A stretch of 64,000 bases of DNA from Gordoniibacillus chartarius (lineage in GTDB: Bacteria > Bacillota > Bacilli > Paenibacillales > NBRC-103111). Made by a program: the position numbers and the translations under genes. The DNA lies in the NCBI RefSeq assembly GCF_042432825.1, contig NZ_JBHLWN010000048.1, forward strand, positions 24,384 to 88,383. The letters run 5' to 3'. How positions within the stretch are numbered: the first letter of the stretch is position 1; each line of letters begins with the position of its first letter. The notes beneath the pieces were generated by a model. It was not told where the DNA came from, made no database searches, and saw only the letters and a program-made list of their open reading frames with translations. Below, in pieces: positions 1 through 7,937 of the stretch.

Positions 1-170
1 TGGCTCATGGTTTGAACCTGACTCAGGGGGTTTCGCCTCTCTGGGTTAACCTTATAATCCTAATTGCTGCCTTGTTCATCAGCTACCAGCTGCACCTGTG
101 GGTGGAGAAGCCCTTGATGACTAGTCTCCGAACACTCCTGCCCACACCCCGCAAAGCCCATTCCCATTAA
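1..170 (+). CDS. Acyltransferase family 3 protein, C-terminal fragment (partial)
   Basis: An open frame enters from the left edge (first full codon at 3) and ends at TAA 168-170, leaving about 55 residues. The fragment contains one hydrophobic helix followed by a segment like LWVEKPLM and a basic tail. This is how membrane-bound acyltransferase-3 (OafA/YrhL-type O-acetyltransferase) proteins end, where a last transmembrane helix is followed by a conserved VEKP-like stretch. Such enzymes acetylate surface sugars, which suits the adjacent polysaccharide locus. The N-terminal bulk lies outside the window, so the family call rests on a short tail and is moderate only. It converges with the sugar transferase gene. 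Confidence 0.55.
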   Translation, partial: AHGLNLTQGVSPLWVNLIILIAALFISYQLHLWVEKPLMTSLRTLLPTPRKAHSH

Positions 171-173
171 TGC

Positions 174-209
174 AAAAACCCTGGCCGCCATTTCGCTGGC
201 AGTCAGGGT
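174..209 (-). terminator. Terminator of the polysaccharide operon
   Basis: Inverted repeat ACCCTG (178-183) / CAGGGT (204-209) with an inner GCCA/TGGC pair and a symmetric internal loop. Read on the minus strand it is followed by a run of five T (174-178). It lies directly after the stop of the sugar transferase gene and between two converging genes. Confidence 0.6.
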
Positions 210-210
210 C

Positions 211-1626
211 TTAGTACGCATTCCGATTCCCAAATCCGTTCACAATTGTTTTCCAAATAATCTTAATATCGAACAAGAAGCTCCAATTTTCAATATAAAA
301 TAAATCATACCGAATCCGTTCCTCGATGGAGGTATCCCCGCGAAGTCCGTTGCTTTGCGCCCAACCGGTAATCCCCGGCCGGATATGATGCTTCACCATG
401 TACTTCGGAATTTCTTCTTTAAACTGCTCGACGAAATACGGACGCTCCGGCCTCGGCCCAACTACGCTCATATGTCCGAACAGTACATTGAAAAATTGCG
501 GCAGCTCATCGAGACTCGTCTTGCGCAGGAATGCCCCGAGCTTCGTGCGCCGCGGGTCGTTCTCGACCGTCCACTGCGTATCCGACATTCCCGCCGGCAT
601 CACCTTCATCGTCCGGAACTTATACATCATGAAGGTTCTTCGGTTAAGCCCCACGCGCTCCTGTTTAAAAATGACCGGCCCTTCCGGAGATGTCACCTTA
701 ATCGCGATCGCTGTCGCCACCATCACCGGTAACGTCACGAAAATCGCGGCAAGAGAAAATGTAATGTCGAACAGTCGTTTGAAGAAGCGGTTCCGGAATT
801 CATCGAGCGGAATGTCCCGTACATTAATTAACGGCATTCCGGCAAAATTATCGAAGTAGGGGCGGGAGGGCAAGTAGTCGAAGAAATCGGGAATGATGAG
901 CGTCTTCACACCGGCCTTCTCACACACGTTAATGATTTGACCGTATTTGCGATGAGCATCCAGGGGCAGCGCAATGATGACCTCGTCGACGATATGACGC
1001 TCCAGGATATTGTCTAAGTCGTCTATCTTCCCCAAGATCGTTTTCTCTTCGCCGCTCTGTAGCCCTACGACCTGCCGCGAGTCTTCGTCGTCCAGAAAAC
1101 CGACAATCTCAAAGCCAAGCTCCGGATGGTGCAGCAAGTTATTCGCAAACCGCTGACCAAGCGTACCCGCTCCGAGAATGAGCACGAATTGTTTGTTGTA
1201 GCCCTTCTGACGAATCCGCCGCAAAGACGACTTCATTAGAAAACGGTAAAAGGTCGTGAACAGCAAGCTATTGACCAAAAACAAAATCAAATACGAACGA
1301 GAAACGTCAAGCTCTTTAAACACATACAGAACGCTAATAAGCAGCAGCAAAGATACGATATGGATTTGTACCAGGCGCAGTACTTCAAAAGCAAAGGACT
1401 TCTTCCGCTTACCCTGATAGAAGTTAACCGAGAAGCCTAGAAAAATACTTATCCCGCCATAAATAACACTCCAAAGCAAGTAATGCTTGAAGGGAAGAGG
1501 TGTTTCATAGTAGATCAGGCCGCTATCAAACTTCAACCACCATGACAGCAGGAAAGCAAGCTCGATACAGATGAAATCGATAAATGCGTACAATTGCGAT
1601 AAAAAGCTTTGGCTTTGCCGGATCAA
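211..1626 (-). CDS. Undecaprenyl-phosphate sugar phosphotransferase (exopolysaccharide initiating transferase)
   Basis: A 471-residue protein of the polyprenyl glycosylphosphotransferase family (WbaP/WcaJ/CpsE-like). It would move a hexose-1-phosphate from a UDP-sugar onto undecaprenyl phosphate and so start repeat-unit assembly at the membrane. The first 115 residues hold about four hydrophobic helices. A Rossmann-like segment with GAGTLGQRF starts near residue 151. The catalytic bacterial sugar transferase domain fills the last 190 residues, with the KRLFDI entry motif, the SLDELPQFFNV motif and VGPRPERP. The start is TTG, supported by a GGGGGGAG ribosome site. It is the last gene of the minus-strand polysaccharide operon. 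The exact sugar cannot be read from sequence. Confidence 0.9.
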   Translation of the reverse strand: MIRQSQSFLSQLYAFIDFICIELAFLLSWWLKFDSGLIYYETPLPFKHYLLWSVIYGGISIFLGFSVNFYQGKRKKSFAFEVLRLVQIHIVSLLLLISVLYVFKELDVSRSYLILFLVNSLLFTTFYRFLMKSSLRRIRQKGYNKQFVLILGAGTLGQRFANNLLHHPELGFEIVGFLDDEDSRQVVGLQSGEEKTILGKIDDLDNILERHIVDEVIIALPLDAHRKYGQIINVCEKAGVKTLIIPDFFDYLPSRPYFDNFAGMPLINVRDIPLDEFRNRFFKRLFDITFSLAAIFVTLPVMVATAIAIKVTSPEGPVIFKQERVGLNRRTFMMYKFRTMKVMPAGMSDTQWTVENDPRRTKLGAFLRKTSLDELPQFFNVLFGHMSVVGPRPERPYFVEQFKEEIPKYMVKHHIRPGITGWAQSNGLRGDTSIEERIRYDLFYIENWSFLFDIKIIWKTIVNGFGNRNAY

Positions 1627-1657
1627 ACTGATCTCCCCCCTCAGTGATCCTATATTA

Positions 1658-2527
1658 TTAAAGCAGTCTTGCCTTTAGCCACTCAAACGAGAATTTAACG
1701 GCGATCCCCGCCACGACTGCCCAATTGACGATAGTTGGGTATTTTTTCCAGTAATGTTTTTTATGGAACATATACATCGCTCGATGAAACTCGTAAATCA
1801 TCTTCGTTGGTTTGCTGCGCCAGCTGGCGCGTTTGTGATGCAGAATCGTCGTACGCGGGTAGTAATAAACCTCCCAGCCCGCTCTCTTAAAGCGGTAACA
1901 CCAGTCGATATCGTCACCATACATCCAGAAGTCCTCGTCCATCATGCCGACCTGCCGAATCGTCTCCGCCCGAACGAGCATGAAAGCACCGACCAGCACA
2001 TCTACAGGATATTCTTCGTCAGGACTCAAATACCCAAGCTGATATTGATTAAACTTCGGAACCTTCGGAAAAAGTTTGGAGAAGCCGAACGCATAGTAAA
2101 ATGAAGCCGACGGCGTAGGAAATCCACGCTTGCACGCCTTATCCAACGAACCATCAGGCAAAATCACCTTACAACCGCTTGCGCCAACCTTCGGATGGTT
2201 CTCCATAAAATCCAGCATAATCTGCAGCGTATCCGTTTGTATTTCCGTGTCGGAGTTCAGAAGGAGCACATACCGCCCCTTCGCAATCCGCATGCCCTGA
2301 TTGTTCGCCCGAGCGAAGCCGACATTCTCGGTATTGGCGATGAGTACGACTTGAGGGAACTCCGCGGCGATTTTCTCGACGGAATCGTCACGAGAGGCGT
2401 TATCTATTAATATGACCTCATAAGAATAAGATGTCTTTGAGGCATATACAGATCTCAACGCCTGCAGTGTCAGTTCCCGAGTATTGTAGTTTACGACAAG
2501 AATGCTCAAATCCACTTCCGCCACCAC
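1658..2527 (-). CDS. Family 2 glycosyltransferase, rhamnosyltransferase-like
   Basis: A 289-residue GT-A fold enzyme of the WbbL/RfbF-like GT2 group. The N-terminus has SILVVNYNTRE, then LIDNASRDDS and NVGFARANNQG for nucleotide-sugar binding, and LLLNSDTE as the metal-binding DxD-like motif near residue 95. A WMYGDDIDWCYR segment near residue 200 is the usual acceptor-side motif. The last 20 residues form one hydrophobic helix. Lying in a dTDP-rhamnose gene block, it probably transfers rhamnose to a lipid-linked glycan at the cytoplasmic membrane. The GTG start has no good ribosome site, and a GTG five codons later is possible. It begins 5 bases after the stop of the thymidylyltransferase gene, so co-transcription is very likely. 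Confidence 0.85.
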   Translation of the reverse strand: MVAEVDLSILVVNYNTRELTLQALRSVYASKTSYSYEVILIDNASRDDSVEKIAAEFPQVVLIANTENVGFARANNQGMRIAKGRYVLLLNSDTEIQTDTLQIMLDFMENHPKVGASGCKVILPDGSLDKACKRGFPTPSASFYYAFGFSKLFPKVPKFNQYQLGYLSPDEEYPVDVLVGAFMLVRAETIRQVGMMDEDFWMYGDDIDWCYRFKRAGWEVYYYPRTTILHHKRASWRSKPTKMIYEFHRAMYMFHKKHYWKKYPTIVNWAVVAGIAVKFSFEWLKARLL

Positions 2528-2532
2528 CGAAT

Positions 2533-3276
2533 CTATAGCTTGAGCTTGCCGAAGCCTTCTCCAAAGTACAAATCTTTTGCCAGTTCGTTAGCCCGAAGGA
2601 AAGAGGCGTGTGTACCCGCATCCGTCCACCAGCTCTTCAAACGGTCAAAGCTAAGCTCACCGCGCTCAATATAAGTGTTGTTAACGTCTGTAATCTCCAA
2701 TTCGCCTCGAGCCGAGGGTCTAAGTGTCTTGATGATATCGAACACTTGGGAGTCAAACATGTAAATACCCGTAACCGCATAAGTACTCTTAGGCTGCTTC
2801 GGCTTTTCCTCGATCGATACGATGCGGTCGCCAGCCAGCTCCGGAACACCGTATCTCTCCGGATCATGTACGTCCTTAATTAAAATTTTGGCGCCGCGGC
2901 CCTGCTCCTTAAAGTTGCTTACGTAGGGCGAGATATCATCTTCAAACACGTTGTCTCCAAGAATAACCACACAAGAATCGTCACCGACAAAATGTTCGGC
3001 AAGCCCCAGCGCCTGAGCAATCCCCCCGGCTTGATCCTGAACCTTATAGGTGAATGTAACGCCAAACTCGTGCCCGCTTCCCAGCAAATTAACGACATCT
3101 CCCATGTGCTCCTTGCCGGTGACGATCAGAATATCCTGAATATCCGCTTGCAGCATCTTATAGATGGCGTGAAAAATCATCGGATACTTTCCGACCGGGA
3201 GCAAATGCTTATTCGTTACCTTCGTCAACGGATACAGTCTGGAACCGGTACCGCCTGATAATATGATCCCTTTCAC
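2533..3276 (-). CDS. rfbA: Glucose-1-phosphate thymidylyltransferase, short SpsI-like form
   Basis: A 247-residue nucleotidyltransferase that would make dTDP-glucose from glucose-1-phosphate and dTTP, the first step of dTDP-rhamnose synthesis. The signature GGTGSRLYPLT lies at residues 8-18 and the substrate loop KHLLPVGKYPM directly after it. VILGDNVF, near residue 105, carries the metal-binding Asp. It is clearly shorter than enterobacterial RmlA (about 290 residues) and matches the roughly 246-residue form used in Bacillus spore-coat sugar (sps) operons. The GTG start follows AAAGGGG at eight bases. It sits between rfbD and a glycosyltransferase, with short gaps that indicate one operon. 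Confidence 0.9.
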   Translation of the reverse strand: MKGIILSGGTGSRLYPLTKVTNKHLLPVGKYPMIFHAIYKMLQADIQDILIVTGKEHMGDVVNLLGSGHEFGVTFTYKVQDQAGGIAQALGLAEHFVGDDSCVVILGDNVFEDDISPYVSNFKEQGRGAKILIKDVHDPERYGVPELAGDRIVSIEEKPKQPKSTYAVTGIYMFDSQVFDIIKTLRPSARGELEITDVNNTYIERGELSFDRLKSWWTDAGTHASFLRANELAKDLYFGEGFGKLKL

Positions 3277-3289
3277 GCTGCATACCCCT

Positions 3290-4162
3290 TTATCGCAAGT
3301 ACTCCTTACGGGTTAAATATTCCGTGAGAGCCGTTTTCCACTTAGGCATTTTGAATACCGCTTGCAGCTTCTCGTTATTCAGTACACTGTAAGCAGGCCG
3401 TTTTGCTTTCGTTACATAATTGGCGGCTGGTACGGGAGAGACCTCCGCGGGAATGCCGGCTTGACGCAAAATCTCTACCGCGAACTCATACCAACTGCAG
3501 GAGCCTGTCGAGCAGCAATGATATGTTCCATAGGCCTGTACGTCTTGATCGAGAAACGCCTTCATAGCCCGGGCAATATCCAGTGTATGCGTCGGGCTCA
3601 TGATTTGGTCCGCAACTACACTGATCGGCTTCCCCTCTTGAGCGATGCGGATCATCGTTTCAACAAAATTGCCGCCTTTTCCGCTTGCTCCCGCCTTGCC
3701 AAACAAAGAAGACACCCGGAATATGAAATATTTGTCGTGATATGCTGCAACAGCTTGCTCTCCCGCAGCTTTCGATATGCCGTAGATGTTCAAGGCGCCG
3801 GTAGCGTCCGCCTCAAGATACGGTTCATCCTTTTGGCCAGAGAAAACATAGTCCGTACTTACATGGAACAAGAGCCTTCCTTGCCTATTGCATGCTTTTG
3901 CAAGCTCAGCTACGGCAATGGAATTCACCGTGAACGACTTGAGCGGATAATCTTCACATTCATCGGTACGGTGGTACGAACTGCAGTTGATCAGCACATC
4001 GAATGACTGCTGCTTCAGGAAATGCCCCACCATCTCGGGCCGTTCCATATCAAGCTCCTCCCGCCCTACGGGTACGACTTCATATCCCAAGTCGGTCAGA
4101 AACACTTCCTGCAAATCCTGGCCCAATTGGCCGCCCGCACCTAACAATAAGATTCGCTTCAA
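3290..4162 (-). CDS. rfbD: dTDP-4-dehydrorhamnose reductase
   Basis: A short-chain dehydrogenase of about 290 residues that reduces dTDP-4-dehydrorhamnose to dTDP-L-rhamnose with NAD(P)H. The N-terminus has the nucleotide fold RILLLGAGGQLGQDLQ, followed by INCSSYHRTDECE (the family usually has NAAAYTAVDxAE), HVSTDYVFSG, and the catalytic YGISKAAGE Tyr-x-x-x-Lys pair. FRVSSLFG and PISVVADQIMSPT follow, as in RfbD proteins. A TTG at 4162 lies seven bases after AAAAGGA. An upstream in-frame ATG at 4171 touches the ribosome site, so TTG is preferred. It follows the epimerase gene within 15 bases and belongs to the same operon. Confidence 0.88.
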   Translation of the reverse strand: MKRILLLGAGGQLGQDLQEVFLTDLGYEVVPVGREELDMERPEMVGHFLKQQSFDVLINCSSYHRTDECEDYPLKSFTVNSIAVAELAKACNRQGRLLFHVSTDYVFSGQKDEPYLEADATGALNIYGISKAAGEQAVAAYHDKYFIFRVSSLFGKAGASGKGGNFVETMIRIAQEGKPISVVADQIMSPTHTLDIARAMKAFLDQDVQAYGTYHCCSTGSCSWYEFAVEILRQAGIPAEVSPVPAANYVTKAKRPAYSVLNNEKLQAVFKMPKWKTALTEYLTRKEYLR

Positions 4163-4175
4163 AGGAATCATCCTT

Positions 4176-5204
4176 TTAAATTTCTATAATACCGCCGTAC
4201 TTCTCAACCTCTTTAATTATGCGATGCCATTTGATAAGGTCATTGTACCACTTCAAGGTAATCGTCTGTTCCAGAGAATCCAGCTGACCAGAGACTAGAG
4301 CATCGTAAATCTCAAGCGCTCCGTCCGCGGCCGTCCACTTGGCCTTCCAGCCTAACGCCCGCTCAATCTTGTCAAAACTGACGCGATAGGAACGATGATC
4401 GGGATCTCCATACCATTCGATCTTGACATCGATCGGGAGTGCTGCGGCGATCTCATCTGCGAGTGGCCCTAGCTGGTAATTATTTTTGTCCGAGCCGACG
4501 TTAAATATCTGACCGTTAATCACATCATGATCGGCCGTCAGCAGCTTCAGCATTACATCCGTTGTGTCTTGCACATGCAGCATAGGCCGCCACTGCGTTC
4601 CGTCGCGCATCAGTGGAATAACGCCATTCTTCCAAGCACCGAGCGTCATCCCATTGATCGCCAAATCGAACCGCATCCGCGGCGAATAACCATAAATCGT
4701 TGCTTGCCGCATAACGACAACCGTGAAGTTGTTATCTACAAGAGGAAGAATACCCTGTTCTGCTTTCTCGTTTGCTTTCGCATACGTCGTCAGCGGATTC
4801 GTAGGCGACTCTTCATCAACCGTCACACTTTTGTCTACGAAGCCGTAGATGCTGCAGGAGGAAGGCAAAATGTATCGGCGTACACCGCACTTCTTCGCCA
4901 TATGAGCCGTTGTGACACGAGCAATATGATTGATCTGGTACGTTGCTTCCTGGAACAGCTCCCCGCTTGGATCGTTGGAAATTGCAACCAAGTCGATCAC
5001 TGCATCGACACCCGCGAACAGTTCTTCCCGAATGCGCCGTGAATCTTCTTTGATAATCGTAAGATTTTCGTGCGACTCAAGCTTATCTTCACCGAAAAAG
5101 AATCGATCTAGCGCCTTAACTTTATAGCCTTGCTGAAGCAACTTGGGAACAAGCACACTGCCAATATAGCCCCCTGCACCGGTTACAAGCACAGTTTGTG
5201 TCAT
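4176..5204 (-). CDS. NAD-dependent epimerase/dehydratase (extended SDR), in the position of rmlB
   Basis: A 342-residue extended SDR protein. GAGGYIGSVLVPKLL is the dinucleotide-binding loop, DSRRIREELFAGVDAVIDLVA the second strand, SSCSIYG supplies the catalytic Ser, and TTYAKANEKAE the Tyr-x-x-x-Lys pair. It acts on a nucleotide sugar, but the sequence does not look like canonical dTDP-glucose 4,6-dehydratase (no GGAGFIGSN start, and a different active-site segment). Its place between rfbC and rfbD suggests it modifies a dTDP-hexose for the same polysaccharide. It could be a diverged 4,6-dehydratase, a 4-epimerase or a reductase. The start ATG follows GAGGCGGG. Confidence 0.8.
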   Translation of the reverse strand: MTQTVLVTGAGGYIGSVLVPKLLQQGYKVKALDRFFFGEDKLESHENLTIIKEDSRRIREELFAGVDAVIDLVAISNDPSGELFQEATYQINHIARVTTAHMAKKCGVRRYILPSSCSIYGFVDKSVTVDEESPTNPLTTYAKANEKAEQGILPLVDNNFTVVVMRQATIYGYSPRMRFDLAINGMTLGAWKNGVIPLMRDGTQWRPMLHVQDTTDVMLKLLTADHDVINGQIFNVGSDKNNYQLGPLADEIAAALPIDVKIEWYGDPDHRSYRVSFDKIERALGWKAKWTAADGALEIYDALVSGQLDSLEQTITLKWYNDLIKWHRIIKEVEKYGGIIEI

Positions 5205-5219
5205 ATTGATATCCCGCCT

Positions 5220-5768
5220 CTACTCAAAATTAATTTCCGCATCCTTCAGACGAGGCTGCTTCATATCTTTATCGGACAAAATCGGTTTGGCGGTCGGCCA
5301 TTCAATGCCAAGGTCCGGGTCATTCCATAATATTCCTCTATCATTCTCAGGAGAATAATACTCGTCAACCTTATATAAAATTTGCGTATTAGGCACAAGA
5401 GTACAAACTCCGTGAGCAAACCCCTTAGGCACAAGAAGCTGTCGTTTGTTATCTTCACTCAATATAACGCCGATCCATTGTCCGAAAGTTGCGGAGCTCC
5501 TGCGAATATCAACGACTACGTCGTAAATCGCACCGGTAAGCACCCGTACCACTTTAGTTTGCGCCTTCGGATTCAGCTGGTAATGCAGCCCTCTGATCGT
5601 GCCTGGTTCAACCGAAAGAGACTGGTTGTCCTGCACAAAGTCATAATGCAATCCCAGTGCTGCAAATTTCTCTTTGTTATAGCTCTCCATGAAAAATCCG
5701 CGGTGATCACCGAATGCCTGCGGTTCAATGATAAAGACATCCTTTAGTTTCGTCTCAGTCAGCTTCAA
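5220..5768 (-). CDS. rfbC: dTDP-4-dehydrorhamnose 3,5-epimerase
   Basis: A 182-residue cupin-fold epimerase converting dTDP-4-dehydro-6-deoxyglucose to the L-rhamno form. Visible family motifs are the substrate-site stretch EPQAFGDHRGFFMESYN, the histidine-bearing GTIRGLHYQ, the KVVRVLTGAIYDVVVDIRRSS core strands, and VPKGFAHG with the second His. YKVDEYYSPENDRGILWNDPDLGI is the typical C-terminal block. Length matches the family. Its start overlaps the stop of the hydroxyglutarate oxidase gene by four bases, indicating translational coupling inside the operon. Confidence 0.95.
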   Translation of the reverse strand: MKLTETKLKDVFIIEPQAFGDHRGFFMESYNKEKFAALGLHYDFVQDNQSLSVEPGTIRGLHYQLNPKAQTKVVRVLTGAIYDVVVDIRRSSATFGQWIGVILSEDNKRQLLVPKGFAHGVCTLVPNTQILYKVDEYYSPENDRGILWNDPDLGIEWPTAKPILSDKDMKQPRLKDAEINFE

Positions 5769-6982
5769 TTCGGTAAACCCCGTTTCTCTTCAATGTGATC
5801 GACGACATATTTCGCGAACGGTATCGAACAAGTAAACGCCGGAGATACCGCGTTCAGCACGTGCATCGATCTATTATCGCCTTCCAGCACGAAATCCTGC
5901 ACCAGTTCAAGCGTTTCTTTATTCAGCAGTTGTGCGCGTATACCCGGCCGCAAAAATTGTCCAAATCCATCCTTATCGAGTTGTTTCACCATTTTTAATG
6001 ATAACCCAATAAACACGGACTTGCTATACTTTTTCATTTCCTCGAAGGCCAAGCTGCGGAAATTAAACGAGTTGCGCAAGAATAGCTTGGATTCGTAATA
6101 CAAGATTTGGACAAACTCGTTAAGTTTAAAGCGCTGGAAGCCCTGGTAATTCTCCCTCCAGAATGCAGGAATCGCTGTCGGACCGATCTTGATGCTGTTA
6201 TCGACGGTTTTGGTAAAATGAACGCCGAGGAATGGATTTTTCAAATTCGGCACAGGATAAATATTAGTTATTATATCGGTCTTATTCTTTGCATATTTAA
6301 GATAAATTCCTTTGAACGGAATGATGGTATATTTCTTGCCATAACCGAATTGGTGTGCAATTTGATCGGCATAAAGGCCAGCAGCGTTGATGAAATAGTC
6401 ACAGGTGAACGTGCCATTATTCGTATGAATTTCGTTTCCGTTATGTTTCAAATATTGAGTATTGTAAAAAATCTTGACGCCCTGCTGGGCAATCTCATCG
6501 CGAAAAGCCTTGCAAACCTCCACAGGGTCCACCGATGCTGTATTAGGGGAATACAGCGCTTTCTCGTATGTCTTCACGTTAGGATCAATTATGGCGAGTT
6601 CATCTTCCGTTTTCCAATGCAGCTCAACACCATTGCGATCGCCGCGGCGCTTCAGCTCCTCTAAACCTTGAAGCTCCTGTTCGTCAGTGGCCACAATCAC
6701 TTTGCCACAGTAATTGATCCTAATGCCATGCTCTTCACAATATTTGCGCATGGCAAAATTACCGTCCCGAGTAAACTTTGCCTTCAAGCTATCCGCCGTG
6801 TAATAAAAACCAGCGTGCAGAACACCGCTGTTCCGTCCGCTGGAATGTTGCGCTATGTCGGATTCTTTTTCGAGAATGGCAATTTTACAGAAATGCTTCC
6901 TACTGATTAATTCTCGCGCAATTGTCAGAGAAATAACCCCAGCTCCAACAATTAAATAATCGTATTTATTTTCATTCATCAT
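5765..6982 (-). CDS. lhgO: L-2-hydroxyglutarate oxidase-like FAD enzyme
   Basis: A 405-residue FAD-dependent oxidoreductase of the DAO fold. VGAGVISLTIARELI near residue 12 is the FAD-binding loop, EKESDIAQHSSGRNSGVLHAGFYY follows, and RGDRNGV lies near residue 115. INAAGLYAD near residue 200 and IPFKGIYLKY are typical of L-2-hydroxyglutarate oxidase (LhgO/YgaF). The expected reaction is oxidation of L-2-hydroxyglutarate to 2-oxoglutarate with electrons to the membrane quinone pool. It is coupled to rfbC by a four-base overlap, so it is expressed with sugar genes, which is an odd setting. It could instead oxidise a sugar-acid or amino-sugar precursor. Confidence 0.82.
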   Translation of the reverse strand: MMNENKYDYLIVGAGVISLTIARELISRKHFCKIAILEKESDIAQHSSGRNSGVLHAGFYYTADSLKAKFTRDGNFAMRKYCEEHGIRINYCGKVIVATDEQELQGLEELKRRGDRNGVELHWKTEDELAIIDPNVKTYEKALYSPNTASVDPVEVCKAFRDEIAQQGVKIFYNTQYLKHNGNEIHTNNGTFTCDYFINAAGLYADQIAHQFGYGKKYTIIPFKGIYLKYAKNKTDIITNIYPVPNLKNPFLGVHFTKTVDNSIKIGPTAIPAFWRENYQGFQRFKLNEFVQILYYESKLFLRNSFNFRSLAFEEMKKYSKSVFIGLSLKMVKQLDKDGFGQFLRPGIRAQLLNKETLELVQDFVLEGDNRSMHVLNAVSPAFTCSIPFAKYVVDHIEEKRGLPN

Positions 6983-6986
6983 GTTA

Positions 6987-7934
6987 TCACCGAAGGGGTC
7001 TAATTTTTGGAGACAGCATCATAATACAATAAAAGCCTAAAGTTCTGATGAGACCATGTTTAGAGAGCTTTTGTTTTATCATGCCTTTCAATCTGTTCAT
7101 TCTGTTCATTTCAAATAATGAAGAGACGCAATTAAGTAATTCCTTCTGCTCATTGGTTAAACAATCTTCATAATCGCTAATAAATGCCTTTCCTTGATTA
7201 ACAATTTTTTTGTTTGAAGCTATAGATTTGTTGATATTACGCATTTGTTTAAAAAAATAAAATAGGCTATATTTTTTTGCCCCTGTATCATTCTTACCAT
7301 GCTGTCTATATAGAATTGTACTTTTATTGATAAATTTGATTTCCCCAAAGGCGGCAGCCATTAAACCTATCCACCAATCGTGCATAATCATATTTTCATT
7401 ATAAGTACGAACAAGCTCCAATAATTTGCGGTTGATGAGTGCGGTACAACCTGTAATATTATTTTGAATAAGCAGCTGATTCAATGATTTTTTTTGAGGG
7501 TGGATATTTTGATATTGCCAAAATGATTCATTGATTATATTTAATTTTTCGTCAACAACTGTCAAATCTGTATGAACAAGAGTAGGCAAATCTGGATCCG
7601 AAACTTTCATTTCTTCTATTGTGGACTCAATTTTTTGAGGTAACCACACATCATCTTGATCACAGAACATAACATATTCAGCTTCAACATACTTCAGTAA
7701 AAAAAAGAAGCTTTTGGCAGGCTTCATATTGCATCCTGATTGTTCTTCAATAAATAAAACCTTTTCAGGATATTTGCTTTTAAAATTTTTTATCACTAAG
7801 CATGAAGCATCATTTGATCCGTCATCCCTTACCACAAGTCTCCAATTTGTGAAAGTTTGGGCTTCTAATGAATTTAACAATTCAGGAAGATATTTTTCAC
7901 CATTATATATTGATAATAAAATATCAACTCTCAT
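6987..7934 (-). CDS. Family 2 glycosyltransferase, rhamnosyltransferase-like
   Basis: A 315-residue GT2 enzyme. The N-terminus reads DILLSIYNGEKYLPELLNSLEAQT, followed by VRDDGSND and the metal-binding MFCDQDDVW near residue 95. NNITGCTALINRKLL and the MHDWWIGLMA acceptor-site motif follow, a pattern seen in rhamnosyltransferases of rhamnan and teichoic-acid clusters. It opens the AT-rich part of the locus, and base composition changes sharply at its 3' end. It lies four bases from the HAD gene upstream and four from lhgO downstream. Confidence 0.87.
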   Translation of the reverse strand: MRVDILLSIYNGEKYLPELLNSLEAQTFTNWRLVVRDDGSNDASCLVIKNFKSKYPEKVLFIEEQSGCNMKPAKSFFFLLKYVEAEYVMFCDQDDVWLPQKIESTIEEMKVSDPDLPTLVHTDLTVVDEKLNIINESFWQYQNIHPQKKSLNQLLIQNNITGCTALINRKLLELVRTYNENMIMHDWWIGLMAAAFGEIKFINKSTILYRQHGKNDTGAKKYSLFYFFKQMRNINKSIASNKKIVNQGKAFISDYEDCLTNEQKELLNCVSSLFEMNRMNRLKGMIKQKLSKHGLIRTLGFYCIMMLSPKIRPLR

Positions 7935-7937
7935 ATT

